This document shows, piece by piece, positions 7,922 through 16,589 of a stretch of 64,000 bases of DNA. The notes under the pieces are model-generated. The model was not told where the DNA came from, did not search any database, and saw nothing but the letters and a program-made list of their open reading frames with translations. The translations under genes were made by a program, and so were the position numbers. The DNA comes from Pseudomonas sp. B21-048. GTDB taxonomy: Bacteria > Pseudomonadota > Gammaproteobacteria > Pseudomonadales > Pseudomonadaceae. Position 1 is the first letter of the stretch; every line of letters starts with the position of its first letter. Where the stretch lies: assembly GCF_024748615.1 (NCBI RefSeq), contig NZ_CP087168.1, positions 2,232,001 through 2,296,000 of the forward strand, in the 5' to 3' direction.

Positions 7922-9103
7922 TTACACCCGTTCGATTGCCAGCGCTACACCTTGGCCTCCGCCGATGCATAACGTCGCCAGACCTTTCTTGGCATCGCGT
8001 TTGATCATTTCATGTAGCAAGGTCACCAGCACTCGGCAACCCGACGCACCAATTGGGTGACCCAGCGCAATCGCGCCGCCGTTGACGTTGACCTTGTCCA
8101 GATCCCATTCCAGGTCCTTGGCCACTGCCAAAGATTGCGCGGCGAAGGCTTCGTTGGCTTCGATCAGGTCCAGTTGATCGATGGACCAACCGGCCTTGTC
8201 CAGGCAGCGGCGAGTGGCCGACACCGGGCCGATGCCCATGATCGCCGGGTCGACGCCCGCGTTGGCATAAGCGGCGATCTTCGCCAGCACTGGCAGCCCC
8301 AGCGCTTTGGCTTTTTCCGCACTCATCAGAATCACCGCAGCGGCGCCGTCGTTCAGCGAAGAGGCGTTGCCAGCAGTCACCGAGCCGTCCTTCTTGAAGG
8401 CCGCTTTCAGTTTGCCCAGGGAGTCGGCGGTGGTGCCGGCGCGAGGCTGTTCATCGGTGGCGAAGGACAGTGGATCGCCCTTGCGCTGCGGGATCAGGAT
8501 CGGGGTGATCTCATCGGCAAACCGCCCGGCTTCGATGGCGGCCACGGCTTTCTGCTGGGAAGCGGCAGCGAAGGCGTCCTGTTGCTCACGGGTCAGGCTG
8601 TACTTCTCAGCCAGATTCTCGGCGGTGATGCCCATGTGGTAATCGTTGAACGCATCCCACAAACCGTCGCTGATCATCGTGTCGACGATCTGCGCGTGAC
8701 CCATGCGCAAACCGGTGCGGGCGCCCGGCATGACGTAATTGGACAGGCTCATGTTTTCCTGGCCGCCGGCGATGATCACTTCGGCATCGCCGCAGCGAAT
8801 CGCCTGAGCCGCCAGATGCAGGGCTTTCAGGCCCGAGCCGCAGACTTTGTTCAGGGTCATGGCCGGCACGGCGAAGGGCAGGCCGGCCTTGATCGCGGCC
8901 TGACGCGCAGGGTTCTGCCCGGCACCGGCGGTCAATACCTGGCCCATGATCACTTCATCGACTTGCGCTGGATCAAGACCGGTTTGCGCCAGCAACTGGC
9001 GGATCACCGCAGCACCGAGGTCAACCGCGGCCACATTGGCCAGCGACCCCTGGAAGCTGCCGATGGCAGTGCGAGTGGCGGCAACAATCACAACTTCTTG
9101 CAT
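7922..9103 (-). CDS. atoB: Acetyl-CoA C-acetyltransferase (thiolase)
   Basis: A degradative/biosynthetic thiolase of 393 residues that interconverts two acetyl-CoA and acetoacetyl-CoA. The nucleophile cysteine is in [15 protein letters not shown], the loop [17 protein letters not shown] carries the catalytic histidine, and the terminal [14 protein letters not shown] carries the second catalytic cysteine. GAGGAA places the start at MQEVVIV (9103), which overlaps nothing; the longer frame begins inside the end of the preceding gene. It is last in an operon with the two CoA-transferase subunits, so the unit converts acetoacetate to two acetyl-CoA. Confidence 0.93.
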   Translation of the reverse strand: MQEVVIVAATRTAIGSFQGSLANVAAVDLGAAVIRQLLAQTGLDPAQVDEVIMGQVLTAGAGQNPARQAAIKAGLPFAVPAMTLNKVCGSGLKALHLAAQAIRCGDAEVIIAGGQENMSLSNYVMPGARTGLRMGHAQIVDTMISDGLWDAFNDYHMGITAENLAEKYSLTREQQDAFAAASQQKAVAAIEAGRFADEITPILIPQRKGDPLSFATDEQPRAGTTADSLGKLKAAFKKDGSVTAGNASSLNDGAAAVILMSAEKAKALGLPVLAKIAAYANAGVDPAIMGIGPVSATRRCLDKAGWSIDQLDLIEANEAFAAQSLAVAKDLEWDLDKVNVNGGAIALGHPIGASGCRVLVTLLHEMIKRDAKKGLATLCIGGGQGVALAIERV

Positions 9104-9114
9104 GGAAGGATTCC

Positions 9115-9780
9115 TCACTGGGCAGCGAACTGCATTTCCGGGACGTGGTCAGGCACGATCAGTTTACCAGCGGTCTTGGCGACGATTTCTTCGACGCTGA
9201 CGCCCGGCGCACGTTCCTTGAGAACGAACGCGCCGTCCTGGATTTCCAGGTAGGCCAGGTCGGTCAGCACGCGTTTGATGCAACCGGCGCCGGTCAGCGG
9301 CAGGCTGCAACGCGACAGCAGTTTCGACTCGCCGTCCTTGGACGCGTGGGTCATGGTGACAATGATGTTGTCCGCACCGGCCACCAGGTCCATCGCGCCG
9401 CCCATGCCCTTGACCAGTTTGCCGGGGATCATCCAGGAGGCGATGTTGCCTTCGACGTCCACTTCAAACGCGCCCAGCACGGTCAGGTCGATATGGCCGC
9501 CGCGGATCATTGCGAACGATTCGGCGGACGAGAAAATCGACGCGCCAATACGCGCGGTCACGGTTTGCTTGCCGGCGTTGATCATGTCGGCGTCGACTTC
9601 GGCGTCGGTCGGAAACGCACCCATGCCGAGCAGGCCGTTTTCCGATTGCAGCATGACTTCCATGCCTTCAGGGATGTAGTTGGCGACCAGGGTCGGAATG
9701 CCGATGCCGAGGTTCACGTAGTAGCCGTCCTGCATTTCGCGGGCGACGCGCTGAGCCATTTGTTCGCGGGAAAGTGCCAT
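9115..9780 (-). CDS. atoA: 3-oxoacid CoA-transferase, subunit B
   Basis: 221 residues, the beta subunit of a two-subunit CoA transferase that moves CoA from succinyl-CoA or acetyl-CoA to acetoacetate. The catalytic glutamate motif is [29 protein letters not shown] and GGAMDLV are further conserved stretches. It sits between subunit A and the thiolase, with short gaps, all leftward. The acceptor range (acetoacetate or longer 3-oxoacids) cannot be fixed from sequence; scoB is an equally valid name. Confidence 0.92.
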   Translation of the reverse strand: MALSREQMAQRVAREMQDGYYVNLGIGIPTLVANYIPEGMEVMLQSENGLLGMGAFPTDAEVDADMINAGKQTVTARIGASIFSSAESFAMIRGGHIDLTVLGAFEVDVEGNIASWMIPGKLVKGMGGAMDLVAGADNIIVTMTHASKDGESKLLSRCSLPLTGAGCIKRVLTDLAYLEIQDGAFVLKERAPGVSVEEIVAKTAGKLIVPDHVPEMQFAAQ

Positions 9781-9816
9781 TGTTGTTATTCCTTCATTCA
9801 GTCCGGGGGCAGGGGA

Positions 9817-10512
9817 TCACTTACGCACGGTGCGCTGTTCGATGCGCTTCTGGAACGTGCCGCAAATGACCCGGTCGACGTAGATGCCAGGGGTGTGGAT
9901 CTGCGACGGGTCCAGCTCGCCGGGTTCAACGATTTCTTCGACTTCGACCACGGTGATCTTGCCGGCAGTGGCGGCCAGCGGGTTGAAGTTCTGGGCGGTG
10001 TGGCGATAGACCACGTTACCGAAATGGTCAGCTTTCCAGCCTTTGACGATGGCGAAGTCACCGGTGATGGACTCTTCCATCAGGTACTGGCGGCCCTTGA
10101 ATTCGCGCACTTCCTTGCCTTCGGCCACCGGAGTGCCGACGCCGGTCGCCGTGAAGAATGCCGGGATGCCGGCACCGCCTGCGCGCATTTTCTCGGCGAG
10201 GGTGCCTTGAGGGGTCAGGACGACTTCGATTTCGCCGCTCAGCAGTTGCTTCTCGAACAGCGCGTTTTCGCCGACGTAAGAGGCCACCACCTTGCGGATC
10301 TGCCGGTCTACCAGCAGCACACCGAGGCCGAAACCGTCGACGCCGCAGTTGTTGGAGACCACGGTGAGATCACGGGTGCCGCGGTGCTGGATCTCGGCGA
10401 TGAGGTTTTCCGGAATCCCGCACAGGCCGAAGCCGCCGGAGATCACGGTCATGCCGTCTTCAAGACCTGCCATCGCTTCCTCGTAGGAATACACGCGCTT
10501 GTCGAACCCTGC
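9817..10512 (-). CDS. atoD: 3-oxoacid CoA-transferase, subunit A
   Basis: 231 residues, the alpha subunit partner of the preceding entry. Visible family features are the glycine-rich CoA-binding loop [32 protein letters not shown] and the stretch [15 protein letters not shown]. The start at [10 protein letters not shown] follows an AAGAGGT site; the frame can be extended to 10587 but that part enters the regulatory region. First gene of the atoD-atoA-atoB unit and divergent from a LysR regulator; a T-N11-A dyad lies 99 bases upstream. Confidence 0.93.
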   Translation of the reverse strand, partial: AGFDKRVYSYEEAMAGLEDGMTVISGGFGLCGIPENLIAEIQHRGTRDLTVVSNNCGVDGFGLGVLLVDRQIRKVVASYVGENALFEKQLLSGEIEVVLTPQGTLAEKMRAGGAGIPAFFTATGVGTPVAEGKEVREFKGRQYLMEESITGDFAIVKGWKADHFGNVVYRHTAQNFNPLAATAGKITVVEVEEIVEPGELDPSQIHTPGIYVDRVICGTFQKRIEQRTVRK

Positions 10513-10610
10513 CATAGGCACCTCTTTTACTCTTTGTGGGCGGCTGGCTAGCCGGATGGGGAGGGAGTGTCTCGTCGTGGTATTCATTTGTTAAGTTGTT
10601 TTTTAGGTTG

Positions 10611-10635
10611 AATTGATTGATAAAGATCATCAATT
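10611..10635. promoter_or_regulatory. Candidate LysR-type operator between atoD and its regulator
   Basis: AATTGAT at 10611-10617 and ATCAATT at 10629-10635 form a dyad with exactly 11 bases between T10617 and A10629, which is the T-N11-A pattern of LysR-family binding sites. It sits in an AT-rich 180-base region between the divergent atoDAB operon and the LysR gene, 57 bases before the latter's start. Confidence 0.55.
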
Positions 10636-10692
10636 AACTGCTGGCCAACTTGCAGCTTGAAACTTACGGCTTACCGCTGGAGCGGAGCGACT

Positions 10693-11589
10693 ATGACCGT
10701 CAAACAGATCCGTGCATTCCTGGCCGTGGCGCAGAGTTTGAGTTTTGCCGTGGCGTGCGAGCGGCTGCACCTGTCCCAGTCGGCGTTGAGCCTGACCATC
10801 AAGGCGCTGGAGGAGGGCTTGGGCGGGCGCCTGTTCACGCGCAATACCCGCAACGTCGCACTGACCGCCGAAGGCGAATCGCTGCTGCCACTGGCTCGTC
10901 GATTGATTGCGGACTGGGACAATGCCGAGGATGAATTGCGCCAACGCTTCACCCTCCAGCGCGGCCGCGTGACCCTGGCGGCGATGCCGTCGTTTGCCGG
11001 CAACTTGCTGCCGCCGATTCTCAAGACCTTTCGCGCGCGTTACCCCAAGGTCAACGTTACGGTGAACGACGTGATCAACGAGCAGGTGCTGGAAATGGTT
11101 CGCGACCGTCAGGTGGAATTGGGCGTGGCGTTCGAACCGACCCAGAGTTCGTCGCTGGAATTCACCCCGTTGTACATCGACCGGTTTGTCGCGGTGGTGC
11201 CCCTCGATTCACCACTGGCGGAACTGGACGACATTGATTGGCAAACCTTGCTCAAGGAACCGTTCATTACCTTGCAACGACCGTCGACAGTGCGGGTGAT
11301 GCTCGAGGAACATTTACAGACGCGCGGCATGAAGTTGCCGGTGGAGTTTGAAAGTCATCAGTTGGCGACGGTCGGGCGGATGGTCGCCAGCGGACTGGGC
11401 GTCAGTGCGGTGCCGGCATTGTGCGCCGGGCAAATGCGCGAGCTGGGCGCGCGTTGCATTACCCTGCGTGACCCGGTGGTGGAACGGGCGATCGGTGTGC
11501 TGACGACGGGGCATGAACTGTCGGCGGCGGCGCAGGCGTTGTTCGACATTCTCAAGGCTGAAAGTCTCGGCCAACAACTTTCCCCCTGA
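10693..11589 (+). CDS. LysR-family regulator of the ketone-body operon
   Basis: 298 residues. The winged helix-turn-helix is at residues ~3-60 (IRAFLAVAQSLSFAVACERLHLSQSALSLTIKALEEGLGGRLFTR), followed by the type 2 periplasmic-binding-like effector domain (VTLAAMPSFAGNLLPPILKTF onward). GGAGC at about 10680 supports the ATG at 10693. Because it is divergent from atoDAB and a LysR-type dyad lies between them, it is the probable activator of that operon. The inducer is presumably acetoacetate, 3-hydroxybutyrate or a CoA derivative, which is inference. Confidence 0.9.
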   Translation: MTVKQIRAFLAVAQSLSFAVACERLHLSQSALSLTIKALEEGLGGRLFTRNTRNVALTAEGESLLPLARRLIADWDNAEDELRQRFTLQRGRVTLAAMPSFAGNLLPPILKTFRARYPKVNVTVNDVINEQVLEMVRDRQVELGVAFEPTQSSSLEFTPLYIDRFVAVVPLDSPLAELDDIDWQTLLKEPFITLQRPSTVRVMLEEHLQTRGMKLPVEFESHQLATVGRMVASGLGVSAVPALCAGQMRELGARCITLRDPVVERAIGVLTTGHELSAAAQALFDILKAESLGQQLSP

Positions 11590-11605
11590 AATCCAACACG
11601 GTCCC

Positions 11606-11648
11606 GTAGGAGCTGCCGAAGACTCGGGCCGCGTTCGGCAGCTCCTGC
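11606..11648. repeat. Single REP palindrome
   Basis: GTAGGAGCTGCCGAA pairs with TTCGGCAGCTCCTGC around a short loop. It lies between the convergent LysR and methyltransferase genes. Confidence 0.75.
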
Positions 11649-11667
11649 AATTAGCAGTCAGCGGTGT

Positions 11668-12714
11668 TTATTTACGTGCCTCAAGAATCAGGTTGAACGG
11701 CGTTTCCGTGGCCCGCCGGAATTGCGTGAACCCCGCCTCGGTAAAGACCTTGCGTAACCGTGCCTCACCCGCCTGGGCACCGAGCCCGAGGCCGACCTCC
11801 TGGGACAGTGAGTTGGGCGTGCAGATAAAGGTCGAGGCGGCGTAGAACAGTCGTCCCACCGGAGTGGTGTTGGCATCGAGCGTGTCGTTGGCGAAGGGCT
11901 CGACCAGCAGCACCGAGCCGTCGGGTTTGAGCGATTCATAGGCATGCTTTGCGGCGCCGACCGGGTCACCCATATCGTGCAGGCAGTCGAAGTAGCAGAT
12001 CAGGTCATAGTCATCGCCCGGATAACTCTTGGCGGTGCCCTGGAAGAACCGCGCCCGGCCGGTCACGCCACCTTCTTCGGCGCGCTGGGTGGCGACGGTG
12101 ACCGAAGGCGCGTGGTAGTCGAAACCGACGAACCGTGAATTGGGAAACGCCTGGGCCATGATCACGGTCGACGCGCCATGACCGCAGCCAATGTCCGCCA
12201 CCTTGGCGCCGGCTTCCAGTTTGGCGACCACTCCGTCGAGGGCCGGCAGCCATTCGCTGACCAGATGCGCCTTGTACCCTGGGCGGAAAAATCGCTCGGT
12301 GCCGCTGAACATGCACGGATGGTGATCACCCCAGGGCAGGGCGCCGTTGCCGCGCATGGCGTTGACCAGTTTGTCCTTGTCATGGAAAAACGACGCGACC
12401 ACCCCAATACCGCCAGCCACATAAACCGGTGAGTCTTCGATCGCCAGCGCCAGGGCTTGCTCTTCGGGCAGTCGGAACTGGCCGTCGCGGTGTTCCATGT
12501 AACCGGAGGCGGCGTGGGCGCTGAGCCATTCGCGCAGCAGGCGGGTGTTGCAGCCGGTCTTCTCGGCGAGTGCTTCGGGAGTAACTGGCTGACTGTCGGC
12601 CATGGCCCGGTACAGACCAAGTTCTTCGCCGAGGATGACGTTGGCGAGCATCGCCGCGCCACCCATGTCGTTTACCAGTTTGCCCATGAAATCATTGAGT
12701 CTGGCCTCGTCCAT
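11668..12714 (-). CDS. Class I SAM-dependent methyltransferase with N-terminal winged helix
   Basis: 348 residues. Residues ~1-90 form a winged-helix region (EELGLYRAMADSQPVTPEALAEKTGCNTRLLREWLSAHAASGYM), as in O-methyltransferase-like proteins and the Rv2258c-type family. The Rossmann methyltransferase domain follows: motif I AKVADIGCGHGASTVIMA, acidic residue at SRFVGFDYH, motif IV DLICYFDCLHDMGDP. AAGGAG supports the start at MDEARLND; a longer frame to 12768 is rejected. It is monocistronic. The substrate is unknown; homologues act on small molecules. Confidence 0.82.
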   Translation of the reverse strand: MDEARLNDFMGKLVNDMGGAAMLANVILGEELGLYRAMADSQPVTPEALAEKTGCNTRLLREWLSAHAASGYMEHRDGQFRLPEEQALALAIEDSPVYVAGGIGVVASFFHDKDKLVNAMRGNGALPWGDHHPCMFSGTERFFRPGYKAHLVSEWLPALDGVVAKLEAGAKVADIGCGHGASTVIMAQAFPNSRFVGFDYHAPSVTVATQRAEEGGVTGRARFFQGTAKSYPGDDYDLICYFDCLHDMGDPVGAAKHAYESLKPDGSVLLVEPFANDTLDANTTPVGRLFYAASTFICTPNSLSQEVGLGLGAQAGEARLRKVFTEAGFTQFRRATETPFNLILEARK

Positions 12715-13048
12715 CTTGTGTGCTCCTTCAGCAGGATCACGCTCCAGAGGCATTGTTTGTCGAGGCATGCACCTTTGGGCGGTGATCGTGGGAATGAACA
12801 GGACGATAACCGCGTCCTGGCTCCCCTACGGGGGTAATCAATAAGTCTAGTTCGTGTACCCCACCGTATCTGACTGCCTGTCCGATACAGTGGCCTGAGA
12901 AGAGCGGCGTTGGTGAACACAGACCCGACACACCACGGCGCTTGACTGGGCCTGCCGGTCGGCACTGAGTTTTCAGACGCTGGAGACCGGATCCCAGGAT
13001 GAGATCGACACCGTGCAGACGCCCCTCACATCCGATTGAGCGCCTGCT
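12715..13048. other. Intergenic stretch upstream of a decayed gene end
   Basis: About 330 bases with no intact gene. The first part must hold the methyltransferase promoter. From about 12950 the rightward frame that later gives the thioredoxin-like remnant is open (reading SFQTLETGSQDEIDTVQT) until a TGA at 13037-13039, which suggests that the decayed gene originally began further left. Confidence 0.35.
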
Positions 13049-13168
13049 CACTACCTGATCGATGCCAAGGGCCAGGTGCGTTACACCCACTTTGGTGAGG
13101 GGCCGTACGAGACTCAGGAGCAGATGATTCAGCAACTGCTGGAAGAGGCCAAAGCGCTTGCCGCGTAA
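13049..13168 (+). pseudogene. 3' remnant of a thioredoxin-fold (DipZ/redoxin-like) gene
   Basis: The frame ending in TAA at 13166-13168 encodes YLIDAKGQVRYTHFGEG followed by PYETQEQMIQQLLEEAKALAA. This matches the C-terminal strand and helix of thioredoxin-like domains, where a 'YLID..G.I....GEG.Y...E..I..LL' pattern is typical of DipZ-type cytochrome-biogenesis proteins. An in-frame stop at 13037 and no start or CxxC upstream show that only the end survives. The assignment is from memory of the family pattern. Confidence 0.55.
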
Positions 13169-13183
13169 CCGCTCATCAATGGC

Positions 13184-13642
13184 TCACAGGTTCCTCACCA
13201 TGAGCCATTGGTCTTTTCCCCAAGCCTTAAAGCGCTCCAGTACTGTCCACCCGCGTCTGGCGTAGTAGTCGCTCTGGTCCTGGGTATGCAGGTAGATACT
13301 CGCTACACCATTTTCCTTGGCCTTTGCGCATATCCCTTCGATCAAACGCTCGGCCAATCCTTTTCCTCGCGCTTGGGGTGTGATGAACACACAGGCCAGC
13401 CAAGGGCCCAGGTCAGGCCGTTGAGCCAGATCGGCCATGGCCAGCGCTGCGTCACCCAGCAGTTGATCCCCATCCTGGGCGATCAAGCATTGCCAGTGGC
13501 CATTGGTTTGGCCGTCAGCGAATTCCCGTTGCCAGTGAGGCAAGGGCTGGTCGGCGTATTCGTAGTCGAACTGCTGGTGAATCCATGAGGCAAAGGTGTC
13601 GCTGTGGTGCATATGGAGGGCGAGCCAGTCCAGGCGAGGCAT
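13184..13642 (-). CDS. GNAT-family N-acetyltransferase
   Basis: 152 residues. The acetyl-CoA binding signature is ITPQARGKGLAERLIEGIC, preceded by strand LGPWLACVF, and the late IYLHTQDQSDYYARRGW is the usual C-terminal helix-strand of GNAT proteins. AAAGGA upstream of 13642 fixes the start; the much longer frame to 14209 is not coding, because it would run through the promoter of the divergent DUF4242 gene. The substrate is unknown. Confidence 0.85.
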   Translation of the reverse strand: MPRLDWLALHMHHSDTFASWIHQQFDYEYADQPLPHWQREFADGQTNGHWQCLIAQDGDQLLGDAALAMADLAQRPDLGPWLACVFITPQARGKGLAERLIEGICAKAKENGVASIYLHTQDQSDYYARRGWTVLERFKAWGKDQWLMVRNL

Positions 13643-13876
13643 AGGGAATCCTTTCAAAAAGTCGGTGGCTTGTAAGCGCTGATTCATGGCGTATCGGCAA
13701 TCCGGGCACCTGGGTGTCAATGCGTTGTTACAGATAGGTGACCATGCATCGGAGAATGCCATATTTCGTGAATTCTCCGGACGATCGGCAGGACGCCGGC
13801 GTATCCGGGAGCGATAGTTTGTGGACGACGGGATCATTGCCGACCCTGTCATCACCCTCAAGAAAAGGAAGTTGCC

Positions 13877-14149
13877 ATGCCTAAATACATTATTGAACGC
13901 GAGCTTCCGGGCGCCGGCGCACTGCCGCAACAGGAGCTCAAAGCGATCTCGCAAAAGTCCTGCGATGTGTTGCGCGAGATGGGACCAGAGGTGCAGTGGC
14001 TGGAGAGTTACATCACTGGCGACAAGATTTACTGCGTGTACATCGCGCCGAACGAGGGACTGATCAGGGAGCACGCCCAAAAGGGTGAATTTCCCATCAA
14101 CAGCGTTTCCCGGGTCATGAACATTATCGATCCCACCACGGCGGAGTAA
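13877..14149 (+). CDS. DUF4242 family protein
   Basis: 90 residues. The pattern MPKYIIERELPGAGALPQQEL at the N-terminus, LESYITGDKIYCVYIAPNEGLIREHA in the middle and INSVSRVMNIIDPTT at the end fits DUF4242, a small ferredoxin-like-fold family that includes nickel-binding SCO4226. The conserved histidine and cysteine positions (YCVY, EHAQ) are present. AAGGAAG precedes the start. The following methyltransferase gene begins 37 bases later, so co-transcription is likely. Confidence 0.8.
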   Translation: MPKYIIERELPGAGALPQQELKAISQKSCDVLREMGPEVQWLESYITGDKIYCVYIAPNEGLIREHAQKGEFPINSVSRVMNIIDPTTAE

Positions 14150-14186
14150 GCCGGGACGCGTTCCAACCCGCAACGGAGCAGACTTC

Positions 14187-14999
14187 ATGAGCACACCCAT
14201 TGACCTCACTGCCCTGAAAAACCGTCAGATGGCCACGTGGGCCAGCGGCGACTACGCCGTGATCGGCACCACCTTACAGATTGTCGGCGAACAACTGGCC
14301 GAAGCCTGCGACTTACTCTGTGATGAGCAGGTGCTGGACGTCGCCGCCGGCAACGGTAATGCAACGCTCGCCGCCGCGCGCCGGGGCTGCAAGGTCACGT
14401 CCACCGACTACGTGGCCAAGCTGCTTGAACGCGGCGAAGATCGCGCACGGGCGGAGCACCTGGACGTGACCTTTCAGGTGGCCGATGCCGAGGACTTGCC
14501 GTTCGAGGACGCCAGTTTCGATGCCGTGCTTTCAACCTTTGGCGTGATGTTTACGCCGGATCAACCCAAGGCAGCAGCGGAACTGGCACGGGTGTGCCGT
14601 CCTGGCGGGCGGATTGGCCTTGCCAACTGGACGCCTGAAGGCTTTGTCGGTCAGATGTTCAAGACCCTGGGCCGCCACATGCCGCCACCGATGGGCGCTC
14701 AACCGCCCTCAAACTGGGGCTCAGAAGCCTGGTTGCACTCGCAATTCGACCAGCGCGACTTCCAGCTCCAAGTGACACGGCGGTTGTTCAACTTCCGCTA
14801 TCGCTCGGCTGCGCACTTCATCGACACCTTCCGCACTTGGTATGGCCCGGTTCACAAGGCTTTTGCGACCCTGCCACCTGAAGGGGGCACAGCCCTGGAA
14901 AACGACCTGACCGAACTGCTGAATCGCCTGAACCGGGCGGGGGAGCGGTCGCTGGTGGTGCCGAGTGAATACCTGGAGGTGGTGATTACCCGGCGTTGA
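14187..14999 (+). CDS. Class I SAM-dependent methyltransferase (UbiE-like)
   Basis: 270 residues. Motif I reads VLDVAAGNGNATLAAARRG, motif II VTSTDYVAKLLERG, and the post-motif segment DLPFEDASFDAVLSTFGVMFT followed by AAELARVCRPGGRIGLANWT is characteristic of the Methyltransf_11/25 group. The C-terminal ~100 residues (HMPPPMGAQPPSNWGSE and onward) match many bacterial small-molecule methyltransferases. Its operon partner is the DUF4242 gene. Substrate unknown. Confidence 0.85.
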   Translation: MSTPIDLTALKNRQMATWASGDYAVIGTTLQIVGEQLAEACDLLCDEQVLDVAAGNGNATLAAARRGCKVTSTDYVAKLLERGEDRARAEHLDVTFQVADAEDLPFEDASFDAVLSTFGVMFTPDQPKAAAELARVCRPGGRIGLANWTPEGFVGQMFKTLGRHMPPPMGAQPPSNWGSEAWLHSQFDQRDFQLQVTRRLFNFRYRSAAHFIDTFRTWYGPVHKAFATLPPEGGTALENDLTELLNRLNRAGERSLVVPSEYLEVVITRR

Positions 15000-15016
15000 G
15001 TTGAAAACGCAAAACA

Positions 15017-15110
15017 CTTGTGGGAGCGAGCCTGCTCGCGATGAGGGTCTTACATTCAACATGCATGTTGACTGAAGGTCCCCCATCGCGAGCAGGCTCG
15101 CTGCCACAAG
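15017..15110. repeat. REPIN-type inverted repeat with a central palindrome
   Basis: CTTGTGGGAGCGAGCCTGCTCGCGATG at the left faces CATCGCGAGCAGGCTCGCTGCCACAAG at the right; in the middle CAACATGCATGTTG (15057-15070) is a perfect palindrome. It separates the methyltransferase gene from the convergent stress-protein gene. Confidence 0.82.
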
Positions 15111-15137
15111 GGGTATGTGCAAAATTTGACCCGCCCC

Positions 15138-16064
15138 TCACTCATCCAGCCGCTCGGTGTACACCACCCACACACTGCACGGCATTTTGTACAGCAGATG
15201 CTCCACCGTGCTGCCGAGCAACCGGCCCATGCCGCGATGGCCGACCCGGCCCATGACAATCACGTCGACATCATTGGTATCGGCGTAGCGAGTCAGCACC
15301 TTGGTCGGGCTGCCCATCAGCATGTGCCGTTGCTCCGGGGCGATGCCGTTGCGGGCGGCCAATTCGTTGAAGGCATCCTCCTGGAAATTGAACAGGGTCT
15401 TGGCCTTGTCCGAAGCGAAAAACGCCGATCCGTTTTCGAAGCTGAACTCATCCGAGCTGATAGACGAAAGGTCATAGGCGTAGACCACGTCGAGCTCGGC
15501 ATTGCAGGAACTCGCCAGTTTTGACGCTTCGTGCAGGATCCGGTCGTTGAAGCTTTTGTATTGATCATCACTGTGGAAGGGGTCGACCGCCGCAACGATC
15601 TTGCGCGGCAATGCATGAATGGCATGGCTGACGAAGTGCAGCGGCACCGGGCATTCGCGCAGCAAATGCACGTCGAGAGGGGTAAACACCAGCCGCGACA
15701 GCCGTGATTGATGTTCCAGCGCCTTAATCAGCACATCCATCGGCTGCTCTTTGAGGTGAATCAGGATTTCCTCCAGCGGATTTTCGACCCAAACCACCTC
15801 GGTGGTGGCATGCACACCGATCTTGCGCAAGGGGCGGGCCTGTTCCTCAAGCCACTGGTGGTGGCGCTCGACATACCCCAGACGCATCTGTTCCAGGGCT
15901 TTTTCGTTGACCAAACCGGCGGTCGCCAGACCCTCCAGATAGTCGAAAGCCACGATGTGCAGGGCTGCATCCTCGGCCTTGGCCAGTGCTGCGGCCCGGT
16001 CGAAGGCGGGGCTGTGTTCCATCAGGGGCGAAGCGACCAGCATGAAACGTGCTTGACCAGACAT
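15138..16064 (-). CDS. Tandem-domain universal stress protein
   Basis: 308 residues with two UspA domains in tandem. The second ends in VDVIVMGRVGHRGMGRLLGSTVEHLLYKMPCSVWVV, which carries the G-x2-G-x9-G-(S/T) ATP-binding motif; the first domain's equivalent (ALEHQSRLSRLVFTPLDVHLLRECPVPLHFV) is degenerate, as in UspE-type proteins. GGGAGG before MSGQARFML sets the start. Similar genes in pseudomonads respond to oxygen limitation through Anr, and a candidate Anr box lies 39 bases upstream. Confidence 0.88.
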   Translation of the reverse strand: MSGQARFMLVASPLMEHSPAFDRAAALAKAEDAALHIVAFDYLEGLATAGLVNEKALEQMRLGYVERHHQWLEEQARPLRKIGVHATTEVVWVENPLEEILIHLKEQPMDVLIKALEHQSRLSRLVFTPLDVHLLRECPVPLHFVSHAIHALPRKIVAAVDPFHSDDQYKSFNDRILHEASKLASSCNAELDVVYAYDLSSISSDEFSFENGSAFFASDKAKTLFNFQEDAFNELAARNGIAPEQRHMLMGSPTKVLTRYADTNDVDVIVMGRVGHRGMGRLLGSTVEHLLYKMPCSVWVVYTERLDE

Positions 16065-16102
16065 GACAAACCTCCCGTTCAATACACCCAATCCTTTAAT
16101 TA

Positions 16103-16116
16103 TTGACCATGATCGG
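16103..16116. promoter_or_regulatory. Candidate Anr/Fnr box upstream of the stress-protein gene
   Basis: TTGACCATGATCGG resembles TTGAT-N4-ATCAA: one half-site matches four of five bases and the other three of five. Its place 39 bases upstream of the universal stress protein start fits an Anr-activated promoter. Weak match, so tentative. Confidence 0.35.
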
Positions 16117-16191
16117 TCTCTCTTCCGTGAGGTTCATGCGAGGGGTGTCATGGCGAAGTTCTAATGTGGGGGGCTTTGGTGTTCGCGTCAT

Positions 16192-16578
16192 CTAGATAAC
16201 CTTCGCGCCCCGTGCCTCCAGCAACTCTCGTAATACGGAACGGTGGCAGTGCGCCTCGTCCTCGCAATAACACCCCACAGCCAGCGACGTTTGATGGGAG
16301 AGGGCGGCCAGCAGATCGAGCAGCTGGCTGGGCGCGGGATGGTTCATCTCGGCCTTGAATTTGCGCTTGAAGGCTCCCCAGGCTTTGGCATCGTCCGCCG
16401 CTTTGGCTTCGGCCACCAGCTCGGGGCTGGGGGACAGCAGCGGTTGCCACACATCGTAGAAATCCCGGCTGGCAAACTCGGCCTTCGGCACCCCCCGAGG
16501 CGGGCGGCGGACCGTGCCCAGGCGCAGGCCTTCATTCGCGGTGCGGGGTGAGCCGAGTTGGACGATGTGGATGGGCAT
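16192..16578 (-). CDS. DUF488 family protein
   Basis: 128 residues. Family features are the N-terminal IVQLGSPRTANEGLRLGTVRRPPRGV, YDVWQPLLSPSPELV and the late AVGCYCEDEAHCHRSVLRELL, in which the cysteine/histidine-rich CxCxDExxCHRS is the DUF488 signature. The function of the family is unknown. The start is at MPIHIVQ; the frame stays open far upstream but that part overlaps the Pcs gene in another frame. Only 11 bases separate it from the Pcs stop, so it is likely read from the same transcript. Confidence 0.82.
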   Translation of the reverse strand: MPIHIVQLGSPRTANEGLRLGTVRRPPRGVPKAEFASRDFYDVWQPLLSPSPELVAEAKAADDAKAWGAFKRKFKAEMNHPAPSQLLDLLAALSHQTSLAVGCYCEDEAHCHRSVLRELLEARGAKVI

Positions 16579-16589
16579 GATCGCCGTAC

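Noticed and set aside
8057..9253. Rightward 398-codon frame over atoB
   Set aside because: Antisense to the thiolase with its catalytic motifs in place; no ribosome-binding site or motif.
9145..10551. Long rightward open frame (468 codons) across the CoA-transferase genes
   Set aside because: It is antisense to two clearly recognised genes; its composition (runs of Asp, Gly, His, Val) is the usual artefact of GC-rich antisense frames and no family motif is present.
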